Assembly (NCBI GenBank): GCA_036269915.1
Contig: DATBDM010000014.1
Location: 1 to 9,183 of the forward strand
Origin: DATBDM01 sp036269915
GTDB lineage: Bacteria > Actinomycetota > Thermoleophilia > Solirubrobacterales > Solirubrobacteraceae
Reading direction: 5' to 3'
Length of the DNA stretch: 9,183 nt
The notes under the pieces are model-generated. The model was not told where the DNA came from and made no database searches. It worked only from the letters and a program-made list of their open reading frames with translations. Of this stretch, positions 1 to 5,408 are shown in pieces. Within the stretch, counting starts at the first letter, position 1. Each line of letters starts with the position of its first letter. A program made the translations under genes and the position numbers.

Positions 1-2
1 GG

Positions 3-50
3 TCGATGCCCGTCATCACACCGGCCAACGCAGCCCGCCTCAACGTGTGA
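3..50 (+). CDS. Possible C-terminal tail of an upstream gene (partial)
   Basis: One frame is open from the window edge and reads SMPVITPANAARLNV before a TGA at 48-50. Most codons end in G or C, as expected for a coding frame in this genome, and a strong hairpin (99-122) follows 48 bases after the stop, as at a gene end. Fifteen residues are too few to recognise a family, so no function is proposed. The frame could also be open by chance, since stop codons are rare at this GC content. Confidence 0.4.
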   Translation, partial: SMPVITPANAARLNV

Positions 51-98
51 GGACGCATCGAGCACCCCCTCCAAGGGAGTCGCTGTCAGTGCGACCGT

Positions 99-122
99 TG
101 ACCCGCGCGAGCGCGCGGGTCA
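99..122. terminator. Perfect 10-bp hairpin, probable bidirectional terminator
   Basis: TGACCCGCGC at 99-108 is the exact reverse complement of GCGCGGGTCA at 113-122, separated by the four-base loop GAGC. It lies 16 bases beyond the stop of the minus-strand EAL gene and 48 bases beyond the putative + strand stop at 50, so it can serve both converging transcripts. Neither side has a clear T-tract, which is common for terminators in high-GC actinobacteria. Confidence 0.7.
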
Positions 123-138
123 CCGGCGGTTCTCATAC

Positions 139-1185
139 TCAGACGAGTTCGCCGCGGCGCTTGAACAGGCGGCCGTCGACCGCCATGGGGCGCTCGGCGG
201 GATGGCCGAAGTAGTAGCCCTGGCCGAGGTCGACGCCGAGCTCGACCATCGTCTCGTATTCGTCGACGCGCTCGATCCCCTCGGCGACGACCTTGCAGCC
301 GAGCTCGTGGGCGCATTCCACCAGTGCCATGACCAGCCGCCGGCGGGCGTCGGAGTGCTGGATGCCGGCGGTCAGCCCCTGGTCGATCTTGCCGACGTCC
401 GGGCGCAGCGCCTCGAGGCAGGCGAGCGACTCCGAGCCGCCGGAGAGGTCGTCGAGCGCGAGCAGCGCGCCGCGCTTGCGGTGGGCCTCGACCATCTTGC
501 GCAGCAGGTCGCGGTCGGGGCAGCGCTCGGGCTTGACGATCTCGAGGCAGATCAGCGAGGGGTCGGCGCCGAGCCGGCCGACGACCGGCCAGGTCGTGCG
601 GAGCGAGGACTCGACGTCGAGGACCGCGCGCGGGTCGAGGTTGACGAAGAGGATCTCGCCCTCGGGCAGCAGCGGGAGGCCGATCTCGAGCGCCGCGGTG
701 CGGGCCCGGTAGTCGAAGGAGAAGAGCGCGTCGTGCGCCTCGGCCGCCGCGAGCAGCTCGCCGCCGCGGACCTCGGTCGCGCCGAGCTTGCCGCGCATCA
801 GCGCCTCGCGGCCGTAGACCCGGCCGGTGCGCAGGTCGACGATCGGCTGGAAGTGGGGCTTCATCTGCCCATGGGAGAGGAAGTCGGGGAACCAGTCAGT
901 GCGCGCACGATCGAGCAGCGTCTCGGCGGGCAGCGGCAGCGCCTGGTCGTCGCCGAGGCGCATCGCGAACAGGCACGCGCGCTCGGGCTGCGCGAGGCTC
1001 GCGAGCAGCTCCTTGAGGCGCTCGTCCCAGCCGGGGCCGGCGAGCACCAGGCCCTCGACCGCGATGTCCCCGTCGACCGGCTCGGTCGCGTGATGCTCGA
1101 CCTTGTAGAGCACCGAGGGACGGTGCGACAGCAGTCGCACGCCGTCAGCGGCGGATCCGGCCTCCTGGCTCATCCCTAGCGTCAT
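139..1185 (-). CDS. EAL-domain protein (cyclic-di-GMP phosphodiesterase family)
   Basis: This 348-residue protein has an EAL domain at about residues 105-340 and no GGDEF domain. In order I see FQPIVDL (112-118), EAL (127-129), N182, E215 in LEI, D245-D246, K266, E302 in AEGIE and Q322 in GQGYYFG. These match the metal- and substrate-binding residues of active EAL enzymes, which cut c-di-GMP to pGpG. Two positions differ: the usual DDFGTG loop 6 is DDLSGG, and the second glutamate of the LEITE motif is K218. Activity is therefore uncertain and a binding or regulatory role is possible. Residues 1-100 form a region I do not recognise, perhaps a sensory or partner-binding domain. There is no membrane segment, so it should be cytoplasmic. 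It is the last gene of a minus-strand cluster, 27 nt after the hydrolase stop. An alternative ATG lies at residue 5. Confidence 0.9.
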   Translation of the reverse strand: MTLGMSQEAGSAADGVRLLSHRPSVLYKVEHHATEPVDGDIAVEGLVLAGPGWDERLKELLASLAQPERACLFAMRLGDDQALPLPAETLLDRARTDWFPDFLSHGQMKPHFQPIVDLRTGRVYGREALMRGKLGATEVRGGELLAAAEAHDALFSFDYRARTAALEIGLPLLPEGEILFVNLDPRAVLDVESSLRTTWPVVGRLGADPSLICLEIVKPERCPDRDLLRKMVEAHRKRGALLALDDLSGGSESLACLEALRPDVGKIDQGLTAGIQHSDARRRLVMALVECAHELGCKVVAEGIERVDEYETMVELGVDLGQGYYFGHPAERPMAVDGRLFKRRGELV

Positions 1186-1212
1186 CGGCCTGCGGCCGCC
1201 CCGCCTTGATGT

Positions 1213-1989
1213 TCACACCTCGTACATCGCCAGTTCGGCGGCCAGCTCGACCGGGGCGCCGTAGGCCGCGGCGGCCTGCTCGAGCACCACCTCCGGGTCG
1301 AGCTCGTCGGTGACGTGCGTGAGGACCACGCGGCGGGCCCCGGCGCGGCGGCCGTGCTCGCCCGCCTCGCGTGGCGTCAGGTGGCCGCGCTCCCCGCCCT
1401 GCGCGGCGTCCTCCTCGGTGACCGAGGCCTCGATCAGCAGCAGGTCCGTGTCGCGCGCGAAGTCGCACAGATCGACGTTCGGGCCGCAGTCCGAGGAGAA
1501 GGTCAGGCGCCCGTCGCCGTCGGCGAGCTCGACCGCCTGGGCGGGCACGAAGTGCGGCACCGGACGGAAGCGGACCGTGAGCGGACCGATCTTCAGCGTC
1601 TGCCCCGGGTCGTACTCGCGCAGGTCGAACGCGTCCTCGACGTGGTTGCCGAACATGCCCGATCCCTCGCAGACGACCGTGAAGGCGTCGCGGGAGCCGG
1701 GCGGCGCGTGCAGCACCGGCCGCGGGCGCCCGTCGCGGTCGCCGGCCCAGCGCGGGCCGTAGATCAGTGCCGACGCGTACGGGACGATGTCCAGCATGTG
1801 GTCGGCGTGCAGGTGCGAGAGGACGATCGCGTCGACGCTCGCGTAGTCGCGGACCTCACGCAGCTTCCCCAGCACCCCCGGCCCGCAGTCGAGCAGGACG
1901 CAGGTGTCCCCCGACTCGACCAGATAGCCGCTGCAGGCTCCCCCCGCGTCCGCCCACGCGGGCGACTTGCCCAGCACGGTCATGCGCAC
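1213..1989 (-). CDS. RNase Z-like metallo-beta-lactamase-fold hydrolase
   Basis: This 258-residue protein carries a complete two-metal site: SHLHADH (H59, H61, D63, H64), H146 in PHFVPA, D167 in SSDCGP and H225 in LTH. GHLT near residue 202 followed by an alanine-rich helix is typical of the RNase Z branch of the fold. It is shorter than tRNase Z (about 300 residues) and I see no insertion for the flexible tRNA-binding arm, so I call it an RNase Z-like hydrolase (YhfI type) rather than the tRNA 3'-processing enzyme. The substrate is unknown and a phosphodiester is likely. The start is a GTG at 1989 giving MRMTVLG, which matches the usual N-terminus of the family; an ATG two codons later (1983) is also possible. 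No good Shine-Dalgarno precedes either, consistent with translation from the upstream gene in the same transcript. It is cytoplasmic, with no signal peptide. Confidence 0.9.
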   Translation of the reverse strand: MRMTVLGKSPAWADAGGACSGYLVESGDTCVLLDCGPGVLGKLREVRDYASVDAIVLSHLHADHMLDIVPYASALIYGPRWAGDRDGRPRPVLHAPPGSRDAFTVVCEGSGMFGNHVEDAFDLREYDPGQTLKIGPLTVRFRPVPHFVPAQAVELADGDGRLTFSSDCGPNVDLCDFARDTDLLLIEASVTEEDAAQGGERGHLTPREAGEHGRRAGARRVVLTHVTDELDPEVVLEQAAAAYGAPVELAAELAMYEV

Positions 1990-2016
1990 GCGAGCGACTC
2001 TACCCGGCGGCGCGTG

Positions 2017-2247
2017 TCACGCGTGAAGCGCGGCCTGCTCCTGCGCACTGGAGAACGCCCAGGCGATCTGGCGCTGGCGCTCCTGGCGGAAGACGAAGCG
2101 CATCTGCTGGGGCGGCTGGAGCCCCGCTCCGTGGTCCGGGCGGAAGGTCGGGCAGGCCTCGTTCTGCGAGAGCGCGCACAGCAGGTTGCGAGCGAAGTAG
2201 CACTCCTCGCAGGTGACCTTCTGCCCGACCTTGGTGATGCGCGACAA
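2017..2247 (-). CDS. Small conserved-cysteine protein, function unknown
   Basis: This 76-residue protein has four cysteines in a C13-x2-C16-x7-C24-x7-C32 pattern within VTCEECYFARNLLC and EACPTFRP. The pattern suggests a zinc or iron-sulfur site, but no family can be assigned from sequence alone. The rest is polar and rich in glutamine and arginine (QERQRQ), with no membrane segment or signal peptide. The start is a TTG at 2247: a strong Shine-Dalgarno (AAGGGGAGA) lies about six bases upstream, an in-frame TGA lies 21 bases upstream, and no ATG or GTG start lies between. It is the first gene of the minus-strand cluster, 27 nt ahead of the hydrolase gene. Similar small CxxCYF...CPTFRP proteins seem familiar from other actinobacteria, which is recollection rather than a search result. 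The strong ribosome site and conserved-looking cysteine spacing argue that it is a real gene. Confidence 0.75.
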   Translation of the reverse strand: MSRITKVGQKVTCEECYFARNLLCALSQNEACPTFRPDHGAGLQPPQQMRFVFRQERQRQIAWAFSSAQEQAALHA

Positions 2248-2359
2248 CCGGCTCTCCCCTTCACCACTCCGTCACAGGACGGCGCAAGCAAAGCCACACC
2301 GGAGGCCCGGCGCAAGGGCCGTTCCCGCAAAACGCACCAACTTCGTGGCGGCCCCGCAA

Positions 2360-2386
2360 ATACCCGCCAAACGACGGTAAAAGACC
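2360..2386 (-). promoter_or_regulatory. SigB/SigF-like promoter for the minus-strand cluster
   Basis: Read on the minus strand, GGTCT (2386-2382) is followed after 16 bases by GGGTAT (2365-2360). This resembles the actinobacterial SigF/SigB consensus GGTTT-N15-17-GGGTA with one -35 mismatch. A start near 2353 would give a leader of about 105 nt before the TTG start at 2247. I found no good housekeeping promoter (TTGNNN-N17-TANNNT) closer to the gene; bases 2250-2345 contain no TA dinucleotide on the minus strand. Confidence 0.4.
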
Positions 2387-2444
2387 GTGCGACCGGAATC
2401 CGGATGCCGCATCCACGGCACGTTTCGTCGGTGCGCCAGGCACC

Positions 2445-2469
2445 GTTTCGCCGGAGATGGGCCGGGTAG
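2445..2469 (+). promoter_or_regulatory. SigB/SigF-like promoter for the SDR-SRPBCC pair
   Basis: GTTT (2445-2448) and GGGTA (2464-2468) are separated by exactly 15 bases, matching the SigF/SigB-type consensus. Transcription would begin 7-10 bases after the -10, around 2476-2479, at or next to the GTG start at 2479, so the mRNA may be leaderless. A weak ribosome site (TAGGT, 2467-2471) overlaps the -10, which also fits leaderless initiation. Confidence 0.45.
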
Positions 2470-2478
2470 GTCGCCCAG

Positions 2479-3405
2479 GTGAGAATCCTCCTGACCGGCG
2501 TCTCGGGCTACGTGGGCGCGGCGCTGGTCCCGCGACTGCGTCGCGACGGGCACGACCTGCGCGGCTTCGCCCGCTCCGCCGAGCGCGTCGCGGCGGCGGG
2601 GGTCGAGCTCGACGAGCTCGTGCTCGGCGACGCCGTCACCGGCGCGGGGCTCGACGCCGCGATGGACGGCGTCGACGCCGCCTACTACCTGATCCACTCG
2701 ATGGAGGGACCCGCCGGCGGCGCGTTCCCCGAGCAGGAGCGCCGGTCGGCGGAGGCGTTCGCCGCCGCGGCGCGCACGGCGGGGGTTCGGCGGATCGTCT
2801 ACCTCGGCGGACTGGTCCCCCAGGACGGCCGCACCTCCCGGCACCTGGCCAGCCGGCTGGCCGTCGAGGAGGGGCTGCTCGCCGCCGCCCCCGAGTCGAT
2901 CGCCCTGCGCGCCTCGATCGTGATCGGCGCCCGCTCGCGCTCGTTCCGCTTCCTCGTGCGCCTGATCGAGCGCATTCCGGTCCTCGCGCTGCCGGCCTGG
3001 CGCGAGAACCGCACCGCGCCGATCGACGGGCGCGACGTGATCGAGTTCCTGGCCCGTGCCGCGACCGCACCCGCCGCGCTCGCCGGGCGGTCGTGGGACA
3101 TCGCCGGGCCGGAGGTCATGACCTACGCGCGACTGATCGAGCGGATCGCCGACGCATTGGTCGTCACCCGCCCGCGCCTGTCGCTCGGGGTGAACCTGAC
3201 GCCGATCGCCTCCGTGGTCGCCGCGGCGATCGCCGGGGAGGATCCGGCGCTGATCACACCCCTCATGGAAGGGCTCGAGAGCGACCTCCTCCCGCGCCAT
3301 CTCGACGCGCCGGAGGCGTTCGGCGTTAGGTTGCACGCCTTCGACGCGGCGGTGGAGCGTGCGCTGCGCGAGTGGGAGCTGACCGAGGAGGTTGCCGCCA
3401 GATGA
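2479..3405 (+). CDS. NAD(P)H-binding atypical SDR (YbjT/NmrA-like)
   Basis: This 308-residue protein has an N-terminal Rossmann fold: MRILLTGVSGYVG gives the GxxGxxG dinucleotide motif at residues 7-13, with R29/R32-type arginines (FARS) positioned for NADP. Next come LGD (49-51), GVDAAYYLIHSM (64-75) and RIVYLGGL (105-112). HLASR at 122-126 stands where classical SDRs have YxxxK, as in the atypical SDRs related to E. coli YbjT and NmrA. Such proteins act as oxidoreductases or as redox-sensing cofactor binders; the substrate is not visible. The protein is cytoplasmic. The start is a GTG at 2479, with MRILLTG a normal beginning for the fold. Its TGA overlaps the ATG of the next gene (ATGA), so the two are translationally coupled. 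E. coli YbjT carries an extra C-terminal domain that this protein lacks, and the coupled SRPBCC gene may supply an equivalent. Confidence 0.88.
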   Translation: MRILLTGVSGYVGAALVPRLRRDGHDLRGFARSAERVAAAGVELDELVLGDAVTGAGLDAAMDGVDAAYYLIHSMEGPAGGAFPEQERRSAEAFAAAARTAGVRRIVYLGGLVPQDGRTSRHLASRLAVEEGLLAAAPESIALRASIVIGARSRSFRFLVRLIERIPVLALPAWRENRTAPIDGRDVIEFLARAATAPAALAGRSWDIAGPEVMTYARLIERIADALVVTRPRLSLGVNLTPIASVVAAAIAGEDPALITPLMEGLESDLLPRHLDAPEAFGVRLHAFDAAVERALREWELTEEVAAR

Positions 3406-3848
3406 CGCTCGTGACCGCGTCGATCGACATCGACGCACCGCCGGAACGCGTGTACGACGCGATGCTCGACCCTGCGCGTCTGAAGGACTGGGTGACCATT
3501 CACCGGCGCATCAACCGCTCCGACGACGGCGCGCCGAAGGAGGGCTACGAGATGGAGCAGACGCTCTGCGTGCGCGGGGCGAACTTCAAGGTCCGCTGGA
3601 CGCTGACCGAGGCCGACAAGCCCGACACGGCCACCTGGGAGGGCCGCGGCCCCGCCCACTCCTACGCCCGTACGAGCTACCACCTCTCCGCGCGCGACGG
3701 CGGCGGCACGCGCTTCGACTACGAGAACGAGTTCAAGGCGCCGGGCGGCTTCCTCGGCGCCGCGGCCTCGAGGGCGCTGATGGGCGGCGTCCCGGAGCGC
3801 GAGGCGCGCAAGTCGCTCGCGCGGCTGAAGGACCTGCTCGAGTCCTAG
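3402..3848 (+). CDS. SRPBCC-family protein (polyketide cyclase/START-like)
   Basis: This 148-residue protein begins MTLVTASIDIDAPPERVYDA, followed by DPARLKDW, the usual start of an SRPBCC domain (first strand, then the helix-grip entrance). It continues through beta-strand-rich sequence (YEMEQTLCVRG, KVRWTLTEAD, ATWEGRGPAHS, GGTRFDYENEF) to a C-terminal helix (EREARKSLARLKDLLES), so one domain fills the whole protein. SRPBCC proteins bind hydrophobic ligands in a deep cavity; the ligand here is unknown. The ATG at 3402 is chosen because it overlaps the preceding stop (ATGA) and has GAGGAGG about ten bases upstream. A longer frame from 3372 would add ten residues unlike the family. The coupling suggests the protein works with the SDR enzyme, perhaps by presenting or sequestering its substrate. 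It ends 7 nt from the converging methyltransferase gene. Confidence 0.88.
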   Translation: MTLVTASIDIDAPPERVYDAMLDPARLKDWVTIHRRINRSDDGAPKEGYEMEQTLCVRGANFKVRWTLTEADKPDTATWEGRGPAHSYARTSYHLSARDGGGTRFDYENEFKAPGGFLGAAASRALMGGVPEREARKSLARLKDLLES

Positions 3849-3855
3849 GGCGGCC

Positions 3856-4554
3856 TCAGGGACGCCGCGCGCGCAGGAGCATCAAGCAGGGCTCCGAGCG
3901 CCAGCGGGTGACCTCGCGGTGGCCGGCCACGTACTCGTCGGAGGGGACCGGCTCGCGGATCGCCTCGATCAGCAGGCCGGCGCGCTCGAGCGCGAGGGCG
4001 TAGGCCGACAGCGGACGGTGGAGGTCGTGGAAGGTCATCGACAGCCCGCCGCGCACGCGCTCCTCCGGGTAGGCGAGCGGCTGGAAGTAGTTGCCGGCCT
4101 TGGGCGAGTTGAAGGGGTGCACGAGCGAGGCCACGAAGCGGCCGCCGGGACCGAGCACGCGGGCGACCTCGTGCATCGCCCCGTCGAGGTCGTCGAGGTT
4201 CATCAGCACCATCGAGGCCACGACGAGGTCCGCGGCGCCGTCGTCGAGTGGGAGGTCGCCGGCGTCGGCGACGTGCACCTCGATGTCGGGCGCGGCGTCG
4301 CGCGCGGCCTCCACCAGCCTCGGCGACGCCTCGACGCCGACGACGTGATGGCCGCGGTCGGCGAGCACGCGCGAGAGCCGTCCCTCGCCGCAGCCGAGGT
4401 CGAGCGTCAGCCGCCCGGGCTCGGGCAGCAGGGCGAGCGTCTCCGGCAGACCGAAACGCCAGAAGAAGTGGTCGGTGTGCACGCCGCCGGCCTCTCCGCG
4501 CGCCCATCCGATCCACGCCTCGGCGTTGGCGTCCCAGCTCTCGCGCAGGCTCAT
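3856..4554 (-). CDS. SAM-dependent class I methyltransferase
   Basis: This 232-residue protein has the class I methyltransferase motifs in order. Motif I is LDLGCGEGR at 51-59, the acidic ribose-binding residue is E75 in VVGVEAS, motif II is VADAGDLPL (D97), DLVVASMVLMNLDDL lies at 109-123, and the post-motif VLGPGGRF is at 133-140. The N-terminus (RESWDANAEAWIGWAR) and the C-terminal part (FHDLHRPLSAYALALERAGL) resemble the UbiE/Methyltransf_11 small-molecule enzymes. The acceptor is unknown. I chose the ATG at 4554. A start 33 bases upstream (4587) would extend across the -10 of the divergent crotonase gene and overlap its start codon, and the extra residues look unrelated to the family. 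No strong Shine-Dalgarno is visible. The protein is cytoplasmic. It converges on the SRPBCC gene with 7 nt between the stops and no strong terminator. Confidence 0.88.
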   Translation of the reverse strand: MSLRESWDANAEAWIGWARGEAGGVHTDHFFWRFGLPETLALLPEPGRLTLDLGCGEGRLSRVLADRGHHVVGVEASPRLVEAARDAAPDIEVHVADAGDLPLDDGAADLVVASMVLMNLDDLDGAMHEVARVLGPGGRFVASLVHPFNSPKAGNYFQPLAYPEERVRGGLSMTFHDLHRPLSAYALALERAGLLIEAIREPVPSDEYVAGHREVTRWRSEPCLMLLRARRP

Positions 4555-4572
4555 TCGGCCAAGGTTTCCGGA

Positions 4573-4578
4573 TAGCGT
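4573..4578 (+). promoter_or_regulatory. -10 element for a leaderless crotonase mRNA
   Basis: TAGCGT fits the actinobacterial -10 consensus TANNNT and ends seven bases before the ATG at 4586, so transcription would begin at or next to the start codon. The gene lacks a well-placed Shine-Dalgarno, which supports a leaderless message. No clear -35 is visible. The same layout occurs before the flavoprotein gene at 8765. Confidence 0.45.
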
Positions 4579-4585
4579 GCCGGTC

Positions 4586-5359
4586 ATGCCGCCAGCCCGC
4601 TACGAGCTCATCGGCGAGGTCGCCGAGATCGTCATCTCCGCCCCGCCGCTGAACCTGTTCGGACCCGACCTCTTCAGCGCGCTGGAGGACGCGATCGCGC
4701 GCGCTGCGGCCGAACGGCCCCGTGGCCTGCTGATCCGCGCGGAGGGCGACGTGTTCTCCGCGGGGGTGGACGTGCACGTCTTCGAAGGTCTCGACGAAGC
4801 TGGCGCGCGTGCGCTCACCGAGCGGCTGCTCGGGCTCACGCACGCGCTCGAGGCGCTGCCGCTGCCGACGCTCGCCGTCGCCCACGGGCTGTGCCTGACC
4901 GCCGGCCTCGAGCTCTCGCTCGCCTGCGACCTGCTGTGGGCCGCCCAGGACGCGCGCTTCGGCCTGGTGGAGAAGGTCGTCGGCATCACACCGCTCATGG
5001 GCGGCACGCAGCGCATGGCCGAGCGCGCCGGGACCGCCCGCGCCCGCGAGTTCGTCATGACCGGCGACCTCTACGGCGCCGAGGAGCTGCACGCCTGGGG
5101 CGTGGTGAACCGGCTGCGGCCCGCGGCCAAGCTGCTCCACGCCGCCCGCGCCCACGTCGCGACGCTCGCGGCGGGCCCGACGATCGCCCACGCGGCGACG
5201 AAGGCGATCGTCCGCGCCCAGGCCGACCACGGCACGCGCGGGGCCGATGCACGCACCCCCGAGTTGACCTCACATCTGTTCGAGACGCGGGACTCACGTC
5301 ACGCCGTTCAGTCGTTTCTCACCCAAGGCCCGGGCAAGGCCACCTATTCGGGGCAATGA
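4586..5359 (+). CDS. Enoyl-CoA hydratase/isomerase (crotonase) family protein
   Basis: This 257-residue protein has the usual length of a crotonase. GDVFSAGVDVHVF (54-66) and AHGLCLTAGLEL (99-110) form the acyl-CoA oxyanion-hole regions. E109 and E129 sit where enoyl-CoA hydratase has its two catalytic glutamates (Glu144 and Glu164 in the rat enzyme), and GITPLMGGTQRM (133-144) follows as in active hydratases. The tail (LFETRDSRHAVQSFL) matches the C-terminal trimerisation helix. It probably hydrates or isomerises an enoyl-CoA in fatty-acid or related degradation; the exact substrate cannot be read. The start is the ATG at 4586; a GTG at 4577 is possible but lies inside the predicted -10. It is divergent from the methyltransferase gene, and the next gene follows after 49 bases with its own probable promoter. 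Confidence 0.88.
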   Translation: MPPARYELIGEVAEIVISAPPLNLFGPDLFSALEDAIARAAAERPRGLLIRAEGDVFSAGVDVHVFEGLDEAGARALTERLLGLTHALEALPLPTLAVAHGLCLTAGLELSLACDLLWAAQDARFGLVEKVVGITPLMGGTQRMAERAGTARAREFVMTGDLYGAEELHAWGVVNRLRPAAKLLHAARAHVATLAAGPTIAHAATKAIVRAQADHGTRGADARTPELTSHLFETRDSRHAVQSFLTQGPGKATYSGQ

Positions 5360-5363
5360 CACC

Positions 5364-5372
5364 TGGTACATT
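5364..5372 (+). promoter_or_regulatory. Extended -10 promoter for the winged-helix gene
   Basis: TGGTACATT has the TGN extension and a TANNNT -10 (TACATT, 5367-5372), predicting a start near 5379 and a leader of about 30 nt ending in AGGAGA six bases before the ATG at 5409. No clear -35 is visible, which an extended -10 can tolerate. A tandem TGTGACTGTGAC lies at 5377-5388, right at the predicted start. Confidence 0.4.
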
Positions 5373-5408
5373 CGCATGTGACTGTGACTTTTAACCAGGA
5401 GAACGCGG

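Larger units (their letters stand above)
2248..2478. promoter_or_regulatory. Divergent intergenic regulatory region
   Basis: These 231 bases separate the minus-strand cluster from the + strand SDR gene and are visibly less GC-rich than the flanking genes. They contain the two SigB/SigF-like promoters annotated separately and several short dyads: ACGGT-N5-ACCGT (2374-2388), CCGGA-A-TCCGG (2393-2403), GGATGC-C-GCATCC (2402-2414) and CGGTGC-N5-GCACCG (2429-2445). An imperfect direct repeat GGCAC(C)GTTTCG occurs at 2417-2427 and 2439-2450. I see no convincing coding frame here. Confidence 0.6.

Noticed and set aside
202..1179. Long + strand open frame opposite the EAL gene
   Set aside because: Its sequence is low-complexity Asp/Val/Arg/Ala text with no domain, while the minus strand encodes a complete EAL domain with its motifs in order. 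It is a GC-driven shadow.
1145..1468. Minus-strand frame between the hydrolase and the EAL gene
   Set aside because: It is an Arg/Gly/Ala-rich alternate frame over two confidently called genes and has no independent support.
2324..2373. Repeated CCCGC(A/C)AA motifs (2324, 2353, 2363) as a possible iteron or CRISPR-like repeat
   Set aside because: The copies are only about 8 bases long, irregularly spaced and degenerate, so they could easily be chance in a GC-rich intergenic region.
2272..3438. Long minus-strand open frame opposite the SDR gene
   Set aside because: It runs through the intergenic promoter region and is Arg/Gly/Asp-rich without motifs; the + strand carries a clear Rossmann-fold protein.
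3850..3868. GCGGC/GCCGC hairpin between the SRPBCC and methyltransferase stops
   Set aside because: The stem is only 5 bp with a 9-base loop and lies over the methyltransferase stop, too weak to call a terminator.
3845..5230. 461-codon minus-strand open frame opposite the methyltransferase and crotonase genes
   Set aside because: It spans two unrelated real genes on different strands and has no recognisable domain; absence of stops is expected at this GC content.
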